NCBI RefSeq assembly: GCF_019578655.1
Contig: NC_063263.1
Span: forward strand, 12,151,001 to 12,215,000
Direction: 5' to 3'
Source: Ricinus communis
Lineage: Eukaryota; Streptophyta; Magnoliopsida; Malpighiales; Euphorbiaceae
DNA: 64,000 bases
This document shows positions 10,601 through 23,000 of the stretch, piece after piece; the first letter of the stretch is position 1, and the number at the start of each line of letters is the position of its first letter. The notes beneath the pieces were generated by a model. It did no database searches. It had not been told where the DNA came from and saw only the letters and a list, made by a program, of their open reading frames with translations. The position numbers and the translations under genes are program-made.

Positions 10601-13600
10601 GGTGTCATTCAACAAATATTTCAGATAAGATATTGCAGATGATCTGCATGCATCACTAATTGGCTTCTAGTTTCATGCCTAAATTAATACCATGAGACTG
10701 TGTGTGCACTTTTCAATTGTATAGCCTTCAAAATAATTGCAAGGATCTATGATAATTCAAAAGATTGCAATGCATCTTAATTTCTGTAATTAATCTTTCT
10801 ACTTGTAGCTTGCCTGTTCTGAATGCTCTAAGTTTCTTATTTTCTTTGTCTGCACCAACTTTGATGATTCCAAATCCAAACCTATGATTAGATCTTCATG
10901 GTAGCTTTTGCTGGAGTAGAGAAAAGTGAATCCTTGCCCAAAACAGAATATTAATCATTCTACACAATCACAGTCTGGCATCATGAACAACTTCACATTT
11001 GATTGTCTGTTATTCTCCCAGAATTAATTGTAGAAGTTTACTGACCCTATTGCCTGGATCTTGTTGGCAGTGCCCTCTACTAAATTTAAGTTACTGTCCT
11101 CCGTCAGAAGCCAGTTTATCTGAAGAGAAAAGCTTGGTAAGAGTTTTTTTTTTTTTTTCTTTCTTTTTTGTTCTTTGGCATTCTGAGATGATGTATAATA
11201 GATCATTTTCTCATATAAGTAATTTTCTTCCTTTCTTTCAGGTTGTTGTTGCATACAATTCCCTAGGATGGAAGCGAGAGGAAGTGATACGAATTCCAGT
11301 AAGTGTGCTCTTTGTTATTGAGTATTGAAACTGTGGGAGCTTCTCTTACCGAAAACAAGTTACATTTTAGGAACTGTCTACAATTGGTTAAGCGACACTA
11401 TGCTTTGTGATCTTGGACATACATGCATTTCTGCAGAGAAGTGTCACACTGGAAGCTTTATCTGTGCATTCTAAGCTATTTAAACTCTGACTCAAAATAT
11501 AATGAAGGAAATCTTTCTCAGTATCTGTGCAATGATTTCTTAGTTGATAAAAAATCAATTTTCTTAAGAAATAGAACTTCCTTCTTCATTTAGTGAACCT
11601 TATATCAAACTTGCTACAGGTTTCAACTGAAAAAGTTGTCGTAAAAGATTCTACCGGGAGAGAAATTGAATCTCAGCTTCTACCTATATCAAATGCAACG
11701 TTGCGCATGAGAAACAAATTTGTTAAAGTTTATTTGGGTAAATTCCCAAGTGAACAACTCAAGTATTGGCTTGCCTTTTCAGTATCCTTACCACCCCTTG
11801 GTTTCAGCACCTACATGGTTTCAAGTTCAGAAGGGACAGGTTAGTAATATTGCTTTTTGTAAATGATGTATTTGTTTGAAATGGTTGACTAGGAAACAGA
11901 GTACTCTGTTATAAAGGTGCTGACATTTTGTTCTATCTTATTATCCTGCTGTACTGAAGAGCCTAGTTCAACCATCTCTACGGTATACACCTTGGAGGAG
12001 AGTACAAGTGGGACCATAGAAGTTGGCCAAGGAAGTCTGAGGCTGCTTTACTCTGCAAATGCAGGGAAACTTACTCATTATCTCAATAACAGAATGTTGG
12101 TAAGCTAAGTTTAGTTTATAGTACACTATTTTGGTGAAGCTAATGTGATTTGTGGTTTCCTATGGTGCTCTTGCTCTTTTTAACCTTTTCCTGACTTTGG
12201 TTTACTCTTTGATACCATTTTAAAATTTCTAACTGGCTGAACTCTTGATTTGCTGACATGTCCTATTTCTTACTTGAGGTTACCACTGCTGTTGAACAAT
12301 CATATGGTTATTACAGTGGAAATGATGGCACTGATACAGATCCACAGGTAATCAAATATTTGGCATCTTACACTATCCTATTGAAGTCTGTGTTTTGCAT
12401 CATATACAGTAAATTTTCTTTTCATCTCTCATTGTGAGAGACGGTTATTACATTGCTGGTTAGCTTGACGATGGTTTCATTATTTGTTGAAGGCATCTGG
12501 GGCATATGTTTTCCGTCCAAATGGTACATTCTCAATAAAGTCTGAATACCAGGTAATTGTATTCACTTAACATTTGAGCAACTCTATGGTTTGTTAAAGT
12601 AAGGAGCTGTCACTGTAAACTCAAGACAAGTAAATTTTTTTCTCTCAGGTTCCTTTAACATTTGTAAGGGGAAATCTATTAGATGAAGTACATCAGCAGC
12701 TGAACCCGTGGATATCTCAGGTTGTTACTACATCAAGAATACCTAGCTAAGTGCACAAACTATTATCATCTAACCATCTTGTTTCTATCACTTGATGCTT
12801 TTATATTTTTGTCGTGAAGTTAAGCTTGCAATATGCAAAGTCCTTGATTGAGTGCAAAATAAAGCACTTGGGGGTGGTGAAGATTAAGAGAGAGCTGCAT
12901 ATATTATGCTTCTTTGACAGTATTGTAATTAAGTAATCTTTCAGTGGGATAGGACATTTGTTAGTGGGTGTTTTGTGCTCAATTTAATTTCTAAAAATAT
13001 TGTAGGTACTTTACTAGTGAAGCTGTTGGTGCATTTTCCTGTTTATTTAAAATCTTTAAGGAATTGGGACATCACGATGGTATAGATAATTGTATCATCT
13101 ACCATTGCTATGTCCAATCCATGTATACTTTTGAACATATTTCATATCTTCTGTAATCCCATTTTGAAAATGACTATATGGGAAAGAAGTCTCCGGGCTT
13201 TAGTTCCACAAAGGATTTGGTCACTGCTATTTTCAGTAACAAAATGCCATGTGCGTGCATAGATTAACAGGGTCTACAAGGGGAAGGAACACGCCGAAGT
13301 TGAATTCACTGTAAGTTGCTCTCTTCTTTAATGATTTTGTTTTAAGAGCCAGTATTCTTGTTTCTTTTCAAAAGTCACTTATGGGTTTGTTTTAATGATT
13401 CCTATATTCATCATTCAGATTGGGCCTATACCTGTGGATGATGGGATTGGAAAAGAAATCACAACACAGATTACAACCACCATGGCGACCAATAAAACAT
13501 TTTATACAGACTCTAATGGACGTGACTTTATTAAACGGGTATATTGATACTAAACTCTATTGAGTATCTTTCATCCAAATTTATTCTTTCTTTTTGTTTG

Positions 13601-15486
13601 CTGTATTTAGTATTTGTGAAGATTGATTGTCTTTCTTAATGGATTTTAGAAGAGAATAATTTGTAATAAGAATTTTTACTTCATGGTTATGTTGGGATGT
13701 TTGTTTTCTTGTTAAATATTGGTCTTTTTATTTTGTTCTTACCCTTCCAAATGATTTACAGGTTCGGGATTTCAGGACCGATTGGGACGTCGAAGTGAAT
13801 CAACCAATTGCTGGAAATTACTACCCTGTATGTTTGTTTACCAAATGCTTCTCATCCTTTAGAAAGAAATCTAATCTTATTACTAAATCTATCTTCACTA
13901 AGATTTGTTTTAAGCACATTTGTTCTATTGTTACCTTTTCTAAATTTTCAGGTTTTCTAGTCCTGATATTCTATCTGTTTTTTTCTTTTTCCCTTTCCTT
14001 TCTGGATTTCGTGCGTCCAGATCAATCTTGGAATTTATGTGCAAGACAGCACCACAGAACTCTCAGTGTTGGTGGATCGTGCAGTAGGAGGATCTAGTTT
14101 AGTGGATGGCCAAATAGAACTGATGCTCCATAGGTTTATTATACTTAGTTTCATACTATATATTCAACTTTATTTGTTCTTAATCCTCTTCAATGTTTTT
14201 CTTCTATTCAATCAGGTTTTTGTGTTAGGACGCTTCATAATCTTTGTGTTTGCTTCATAGGAGGTTGATTCATGATGATAAAAGAGGTGTTGGCGAGGTG
14301 CTAAATGAGACAGTTTGTTTCTCAAATGGATGCGAGGGTTTAACTGTAAGTACACCTTGCAAACTGGTTTTCACAAATCAAACCTTTTCCAACAAAAATA
14401 TGTTTGTTGTTTCATGGTGCTGCCATGATTAGGAGTAACTTTCACTTAATAACTGGGTAATCCATACTTTTGAAGATCCAAGGTAGGTATTTTGTTAGAA
14501 TTGATCCTCTGGGAGAAGGTGCCAAGTGGCGTCGGACAGTTGGACAAGAGATATATTCTCCAATTCTGTTGGCTTTTGCAGAGCAGGTATGACAAATTTT
14601 GAAGTTGACCAAGACCATGTCACATGAAGTTGCAACTCTTAGGTGTGATTTTTGGTTTTGCAGGATGGAAGTAATTGGATGAATTCCCATATACCTACTT
14701 TTTCAGGGATTGATCCATCCTACTCTTTGCCTAATAATACTGCTCTCTTAACACTTCAGGTAAGTAGTGTAAAACACCTGGTGAATTCTTCAGAATTAGC
14801 TCCATCTTTTGTCCTCGAAGAACTATGAATCATTCAACTGTTTTATGGCAACTTTGTCAGGACTCACGAGTCCTTGATCAAAAAAATAAATTGTAAAGCT
14901 TCATGATTTTATCTCGGTCTATCAGTCTGAGGAATGATGGTTTGCTCTTTTTCTAAACATTGCAGGAACTTGAAAATGGGAAAGTACTTCTTCGGTTGGC
15001 TCACCTATATGAGGTCTTAACTAGTGCCTTATTTCTTTTGATTTGTACGAACACATGCTTATAATATGAATTAACTTGTTTTTGGGGCCATTTGATGATG
15101 TGAAGACTGGAGAAGACAAAGACTATTCAGTGATGGCAAGTGTGGAATTGAAAAAGCTATTTCCAAACAAGAAGGTAAAAGCAATAGATATATTTGCTCT
15201 TTCCAGTTAATTAAGAAGCCACAAATTTTAATGCTAATAACACTATGCTTTCACTTGTTTTGTCCTTTAGATTGCTAAAGTTACAGAGTTGAGTTTGTCA
15301 GCTAATCAAGAAAGAGCCGAGATGGAGAAGAAGAGATTGGTTTGGAAAGTAGCAGGCTCCCCCGAAGAAGAAAATAAGGTGGTGAGGGGAGGACCTGTAG
15401 ATCCTTCCACATTAGTTGTGGAACTCGGTCCAATGGAAATTCGCACCTTCTCCATAGATTTTAACTATCTCCAAATGTTCGGTTAG
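7611..15486 (+). CDS. Alpha-mannosidase, GH38, tandem copy A
   Basis: Retaining glycoside hydrolase family 38 enzymes of this type remove alpha-mannose from glycans in the vacuole or apoplast, using a zinc ion. A signal peptide spans residues 1 to about 20. The zinc and catalytic residues are present: HSHDDVGW (His47, Asp49), the nucleophile Asp169 in [10 protein letters not shown], and His410 in [10 protein letters not shown]. Coding exons, read by eye: 7611-7814, 7936-8019, 8109-8197, 8364-8538, 8643-8762, 8930-9013, 9095-9166, 9532-9645, 9821-9921, 10009-10102, 10217-10384, 10485-10568, 11071-11136, 11242-11298, 11620-11839, 11960-12099, 12279-12347, 12493-12552, 12649-12720, 13263-13310, 13419-13538, 13762-13827, 14021-14133, 14261-14345, 14476-14586, 14664-14759, 14966-15013, 15106-15174, 15271-15486. 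They sum to 3045 nt, a continuous frame of 1014 aa, close to Arabidopsis At3g26720 (about 1019 aa). Intron 12 starts with GC. The copy looks functional. Confidence 0.95.
10569..11070 (+). other. GC-AG intron 12 of mannosidase A
   Basis: The exon ends in CAG and the intron starts GCAATA and ends GGCAG. No GT at the junction preserves the frame and the FQQ-CPLLN protein junction. GC-AG introns are a known minority class spliced by the major spliceosome. The same intron in copy B also starts with GC. Confidence 0.8.
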
Positions 15487-17086
15487 TGAATGATATGAGC
15501 ATCTGTGATTGTATGCACAAGTCACTTTAGTGAAAAACCACTCTGGCCTTTTGAGCAAGCCGCGAAGCACCACTTCTTTTGGTACCCAAATGAGTTCGCT
15601 GAGATCCTTATTGTCTCATGTTTCATAGATCAGCAATGCATCATAACAAATAGATAAAAGAGGGTCTGGACTTGTGCATCACCAACAATTAAGGTGCTTC
15701 ATCTGTGTTGTAAATTACAGCATATGTTCTCTGTGAAGAGAAAAGAAATAAATAATAACAAAAAACGGTTGACCTGGAAAAACTTATGTCTGGGAACACA
15801 AGGGAACCTGATGATATGTGTTATTACTAGTAAAATATTATCAAGCACTTCACACTTAACTATTCATTATTAGCAACAGCAATTACCAATTATCAATTGA
15901 CAGTGTGCATGAGGTTAAACCCAAATGCATCTTAAATAGGGAGGTTGAGCAAGTTAGAAAATAAAAAGCAACAAGCCAAAAGTTTTATACATTTATAATT
16001 AAACTAAAGAAACAAAAGTTACATCAACTACCCGTCTATTACTTTTTCTCCAAACGATCAACGCACTACTCAATACATATAATTTGAGGAATATCCTCCT
16101 AAATAACTAATTCCTTAAAAAAAAAAACAAAATTTTGCAAGTGGATATGAGAAGTTCAGAACTGCATTTGATTTTGATGCTCAAAACTGGCTGAGCAACC
16201 TAGTCAATTGCAATGTGGTCCCTTGACTTGTCTTCAAAGTCACAATATTGAAGTTTAAACTTAGAAGCTAGTGGCAAAGCCAAGCAACCCTGATCTGGGG
16301 TAGGGACAGTCTGCACTAGTGGGGAAAAGTCCCCAAAGCGACACTTCACTGGTAAGGTCTGGATTTGGAAAATCTGAGGAAAAATTTGAAGTTCGCAAGG
16401 CTTACAAGTAAGAAAAAAACTATAATATGTACTAGTTACAAAAAGAAAGACAATGATTAATTTGCTGTTTATAATAAGTTTAATTCAAGTTAAAACACAC
16501 TGACTTACTGAGGCTGAAAATAAGACGAATTTATAAAGGCTATATCAATGGACCAATGAGTTAAGGCAGATTTGATTCCAAATAAAGATAGCTTAATCAG
16601 TTTAAAAGGAAATAAATATGCTTTTCGAGTACAATTAACAAATTCAAGAATCGACCTACTTGGCACTTGCTACCTGCTAAATGCTAATGCCTAACAGAGC
16701 TGTTTTTTTCGTAAGCGCACCCGCTTTAAAGCCAAGCCCATTTCTCTGGGTCACATTTCTTGTAATTTAAAACGAATTTTAATAATATAAGCAAATAATT
16801 AAGTCTCAAAATCTACAATTAAGTCCCAAAAACTATAATTTATTACTTTCTCGGATGGAAGCTTCACTGGAGAAAGAGAAACATTTGCTAAAGAAGTTGA
16901 CAAAGTTCATTTTTTTTTTCTTATATATATTTCTAATTCTATAAAGTCTAATAGCCTTATCCATTAGAAACCTAAACTCTTTGCCTATCTGATAAATCAC
17001 TCTTAATCGTTATAACCCACAAACAACTGTCTATGATCTCTTTGTTCAACTGAGTTACTGTTTCTTACTTCACTTAAAGCTCCAAA
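15487..17086. other. Spacer between the tandem mannosidases
   Basis: This holds the 3' flank of copy A and the promoter of copy B. No open frame or repeat was recognised. The sequence near 16680-16760 is somewhat less AT-rich but has no identifiable content. Confidence 0.5.
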
Positions 17087-20000
17087 ATGGAGATCAAAGT
17101 GTTGTTCTTTGTGTTTCTTTATCTGGGCATTGCAATTTCTTGGGTAGACTCGAAGTACATCGTTTATAACACTTCACAAGGCATAGTTCCAGATAAGCTC
17201 AATGTTCACTTGGTTGCTCACACTCACGATGATGTTGGTTGGTTAAAGACTGTTGATCAGTACTATGTTGGCTCTAACAATTCAATCCAAGTAATCCCTT
17301 TTCTTTTCTTTCTTTGTTTTCTTTATATGCATGTCTATAGGTGTAGTAATTGGTTGATTGTATATGCTGTTACGGATGAATGTTCCTAAAGAGTGTTTGA
17401 TGGTTTTTTTTGATAGGGTGCTTGCGTGCAAAATGTACTGGATTCTCTTATTCCTGCACTATTGGCTGACAAGAACCGCAAGTTCATTTATGTCGAACAG
17501 GTATGTCTTTTTCTTTCCCATTTCTGATATTTCTAACTTTAGTGTTTGTTTATTGAGACAATGGTGGGGGCAAAAAAGAAAAAAAAAATGGATAATCTAT
17601 ATTGAGAGATAAATTATTTGGGGGTTATTTTTGCTGATCTTCAAAAGCTCCAAGTGTTATCCATGCATTATCTGGAATAAAATGGAGAATGAGGCTTTTA
17701 TACTCTGGAGGAGGTGTTGGATTTCAAGAGAAGCAGACATACTGTAGGCATAGAACAATAAGTGAATAGGTAGTTGAATTGAAAATACAAAGAAAACCCA
17801 CCAGTCTGTTATATTAAATTGCATGCATGATCCTTGTATCATTGCTGTTTTAAGTTGTTAGCACTGTTATCAACTTCTACAACATCTCGGAATTGCTAGA
17901 ATTGTTCAATTGAAGCATTTTTCTTATTGTTGCGGAAAAGCCTCAAAGCATAAGCGTTTGCACTTTTGGTGCTGGCACTATCTTGTAGTGCCATTTCAGT
18001 CCTGCTGCATAAGGGAGTATCATTTCAGTCCTGCTGCATAAGGACTGTAGAAGCCCATCATATAAGCAATTATTGCATAGATTACCAACTAGACACTAAT
18101 TTTTTGGACCTTTTTTGTTCAATTATTGTAATTTGTAAAATTTTTTGTAATCTATGACTATATTTCTTCTTTTGCTACGTAGGCATTTTTCCAACGATGG
18201 TGGAGAAATCAGAGAGAGACTCTCCAGCAAGTTGTCAAGAAACTTGTGAGCTCGGGTCAGCTGGAATTCATGTAAAACATACTGCTACTGCGCCAGACCT
18301 CTATAACAAAAAAGAATTTGGATACCAAGTGTTGATTAGCAATTGAATTTCATGTTTATGAAAAATTTGTTATTTGGGCTATTTAAAAATGTTTCTCAGG
18401 ATCTGAAAAATTTTTCACTCTCTCTCACTGATTGGTATAGAAATGGAGGCATGTGCATGCATGATGAGGCAGTGGTGCATTACATAGACATGATTGACCA
18501 GACAACACTAGGGCATCGATTTATCAAAAATGAATTTGGTGTGATTCCAAGAATTGGTTGGCAAATAGACCCTTTTGGACATTCTGCAGTGCAGGCTTAC
18601 TTATTGGGAGCTGAAGTACCTTTTCCATCTTTAACTTCAATTACCTCTGCAACGATTAAGATCTTTCCCCCTCTTATCAAGCTTTACAAGAAACTGATGC
18701 AATTACTCTCTGCAGGTCGGATTTGACTCTCTTTACTTTGGGCGGATAGATTACCAAGATAGGGCTAAGCGTAAAATTCAGAAGAGTCTTGAAGTTGTTT
18801 GGCAAGGTTCTAAGAGTCTTGGTTCATCTGCACAGGTTAATACAACAGATTTCTTAGATTTGATTTTTTTGAGGCATTAATTTTTCTGCGAGAATCTTTT
18901 CATGTCAGTCTGAGCATTATTTTTCACTGTTATAGATTTTTGCTGGTGCATTCCCCCAGAACTATGAGCCTCCACCTGGTGGTTTCTACTTTGAAGTCAA
19001 TGACCCGAGTCCTGTTGTTCAAGTAAAACAGTAGAAAAAGCTGATCATTTATTATGAAGGTCTTGAGTGTTTGCTAGTCTGTAATGCTAACGTTGCTTTT
19101 TTTGTCCATGGAAGGATGATATCAATTTGTTTGATTACAATGTCCAAGAACGAGTCGATGACTTTGTTGCTGCTGCATTATCACAGGTACTCTTATCATG
19201 TAGGGACTTTTCTAATTTTCTGAGCTGGATATACTGAATGAATCTCTCCATATTTCTTCTAAGCACAGTGCTTAAGTCTAAAACCAAGTGTTTGAGTAAT
19301 GTCTTAGTTATGTAGATACCTAAGTTTGTAGAAAAAACTGCTACATGCCATGCATTCCGGATGAGAGATGAAGTTGTTTGAGTAGGGTTGCCGAGCTTGC
19401 ATGTCTACGAAAGACCATAATGGCTATTGGTTTGGCCTACCTGAAATATTACTGAACTTCTTTTATATTTATGTCTAGTTTCTGGTAAGATTCTTTCTTT
19501 TTCTTTTTCCTGGAGGATTATTGGGTCATATCAGTTTTTCAATAGAGATGAAGAGTTTCATATCTGTGTTGGAATTTTAATCATTTTTGTTTAGTTGTCT
19601 TCCAAACTAGCAATGCAAGAGAGTCTAGTGTTCTATTCACAAGGACCTTCCATCAATTAAAGCTAACAGCAACTAATCCATTCTCAGGCTAACATAACCC
19701 GAACAAATCATATAATGTGGACCATGGGAACAGACTTTAAGTTCCAGTATGCGGAGACATGGTTCCGACAGATGGATAAGCTGATCCATTATGTTAACAT
19801 GGTAAGTGTTCCACAAATCCTCTTGGTTGATTTTTTAGCTGGTTTTTAAGTCATTGTGATTATTTAATAAAACACTTTCCCTGTCTCTGGTATGTCCTCA
19901 AAATAGTGGTTATTCTTAGGTAGTTGGTTAAATGAGTTTCAATTGGATCAATATGGTCAACATGACATGGGACAGAGTGAAATTAAATTTTTCCAACTAG

Positions 20001-23000
20001 TGATTGCTCAACTACTATTAATTGCCTATGGCAGTTATATATGGTGATTGTATTGGGATCTTCTGTAAATTACATGTCTCATTCATCATGAAAGGATTGT
20101 TATTCCCATTACCAGGTTCAAGTACCATTTTGCTGGGACCTTATTGTTTACCAGTTGCAAATAAAGACAGGAGCTAAGTCGGGGTTGTTGATCAATATGA
20201 AGATCATTACTGCCATATAAATTAATCTCTAGAGATAGAAATACCTTCTAAGACTTGTTTTATTATTCACAATCAAAATTATAGAGAAATATTTGCATTC
20301 TGTTATTTTTACCATTTACATGGCTACATCTCATCTTATTGGCTAACTCAGTTAATTTTCAATGATCTTGTGTTAATTCTTTTTAGGATGGGCGTGTCAA
20401 TGCTCTCTATTCTACCCCGTCCATATATACTGATGCAAAGCATGCTACAAATGAGTCCTGGCCAGCAAAGACTGGGGACTTTTTCCCGTGAGTTGAACAT
20501 CTGATGTCATTAATAATCTGTTTGTGGATTCTTTCTTTACTTTAAACAACTCTGAGAACTTGACCATTTAAACTCCAGTTATGCAGATCGGGCAAATGCT
20601 TACTGGACAGGATACTTTACAAGTAGACCAGCCCTGAAACGCTATGTCAGAATGATGAGCGGCTACTACTTGGTATCATTCATGCGATTGTTCTAATTTG
20701 TTTGAAGAACTAATCCATCATGATCCAACAACAATTTTCCTGGCTATGATCTTATCTTTCTCATTAAATCAGGCTGCAAGGCAACTAGAATTTTTTAAAG
20801 GGAGAAGTAATGCAGGACCAAACACAGACTCATTGGCAGATGCTATGGCAATTGCTCAGCATCATGATGCAGTTACTGGTACAGAGAAGCAACATGTGGC
20901 TAATGATTATGCTAAACGACTGTCAATAGGCTACACAGAGGTGACTATTTGGTTTGACCACAGTTTTGTTTAATTTGAATTTTCTTATTTAGTTTTAAAT
21001 GTTAACCATTCTGTTATCATCTTACGCAGGCTGAAAAAGTTGTTGCATCTTCACTTGCTTGCTTAGCTGAATTGACGTCACAGAATGGATGTCAGAGTCC
21101 AGCTACAAAATTTCAACAGGCAAACAAATCATAAGCCTATATTTCCATGGATCCTTTTTATTGAGGATGAATTGTTCTTTGTCCATTTCCTAATGAATTC
21201 ACTTATTCTTATTATCTTCTTTCTTGCTCTTTTATTTGTACTGTGAGACATGCTTAATATTTGAGTGGCATTGGTATGTGATGATAAATGAAATAGGTCA
21301 GTCATCAATTTGAAAATTTTGAACGCGTGTAGGAATTATAACCTTCTTTGTCATAGCTTCTTGAAGTCGCATTTGCCACAAAATGGGTTTCCAATAATGT
21401 TAACATTGAAGTCAGCAGGATGCAATAGTTACATGGTATCTTTTTCTGTGAAGTTTAGATTTAAGCTAAGCTCACATGCAAATTTTCTTTCCTTTTTCTT
21501 TTCTCTCCTCCAGTGCCCACTTCTAAATATAAGCTACTGTCCTGCATCAGAAATTAACGAATCTCCTGGGAAAAAATTGGTAAGCATAATATAGCATCCC
21601 AAGTAGTGTTATCCTACTTTTAAATTACCTGTGATTTCTTATTCCATGTTCAAACATTATATGTGTGTATCTTCTGATCCACAGATTGTTGTGGTCTACA
21701 ATTCTTTAGGATGGCCAAGAAATGATGTTATTCGAATTCCGGTAAGTATTTCCATTCATGCGATTATGTTCACTATCTTGAACTTTAATTAAAATGTATG
21801 ACTAGATCTCAGTTGAGGAAATACATTTGGATTTTCACCTTTTTCCACTACATATAACTTTGCTAAATATAAGAAGATGGGCTCGTAATTCGTCTGCCTT
21901 ACAAGATCCAATTTTCTGTAGGTTATGACTGACAAAGTTACTGTGCTTGATTCTGCGGGAAAAGAAATTGAATCACAACTTCTCCCTCTAGCAGATGCTT
22001 TTGTATATCTAAGGAACTTCTATGTTCACGCATACTTGGGTAGACCACCAATGGGTACACCTAAATATCAGCTTGCATTTGCAGTATCTGTTCCACCTTT
22101 TGGTTTCAGCACTTACACCATTACAGGTGCCAAAACCACAGGTTAGTTAATATAGTTGTCATATTTTGTTGTAATTAATCTTACTAAGCAAGGCGACTTT
22201 AAGCCCATTTCTCCTTCTTGACATTAATTTTCATTTCAATGGTTTTGCTTTCAATGATAGATGCATCTTCAATCAAATCAGCCATACACACATTTCAAAG
22301 AAATGAACAATCTACTGTAGAAGTTGGTCAGGGAAATTTGAAGCTTACTTTTTCTGCAGATGAAAGCAAACAAACTAGTTATATTAATAGCAGAAGCTCA
22401 GTAAGTTTGCAACCATGCTGTTAAATCTGTGTTTACTAGAACTATTTTTGAGATTGTTACTATTGTTCTTATGTCTTGTTGTATCTGTCTTTATATATGT
22501 TTTCAAGCATTAATATAAAATTGTTTGTATAAATAACACGTGTTGCTAACTTGTTTAGGTTGAAGAATCAGTTGAACAGTCGTTCAGTTATTATACCGCA
22601 TATAATGGAACCGGAAATGATAAAGATCCTCAGGTATGGATAAAGAAGTTCCTCTTGCAACTTTATCTTCTCCTTTACAAAGGATTTTGACCTCAGTTCA
22701 ATATCAGCATTAGATCTCCTTTCCAAGTGCATATATCATTTTTTTTTCTTTTTTTTGTTCCTCCAGAATGCAGGAGCATATATCTTCCGTCCAAATGGGA
22801 CATTTCCCATAAAGCCTGAAAGACAGGTTTGTAATGCCTAACATATTTGATATTATCAGATAGTAATATTTCTGGCTGATTAGACAATTTTGTTCAATTT
22901 TCCAGCTTCCTTTGACTGTTATGCATGGACCTATAATTGATGAAGTGCATCAACAGATTAATCAATGGATTTATCAGGTTTGTTCTTATAACATGGTTGT

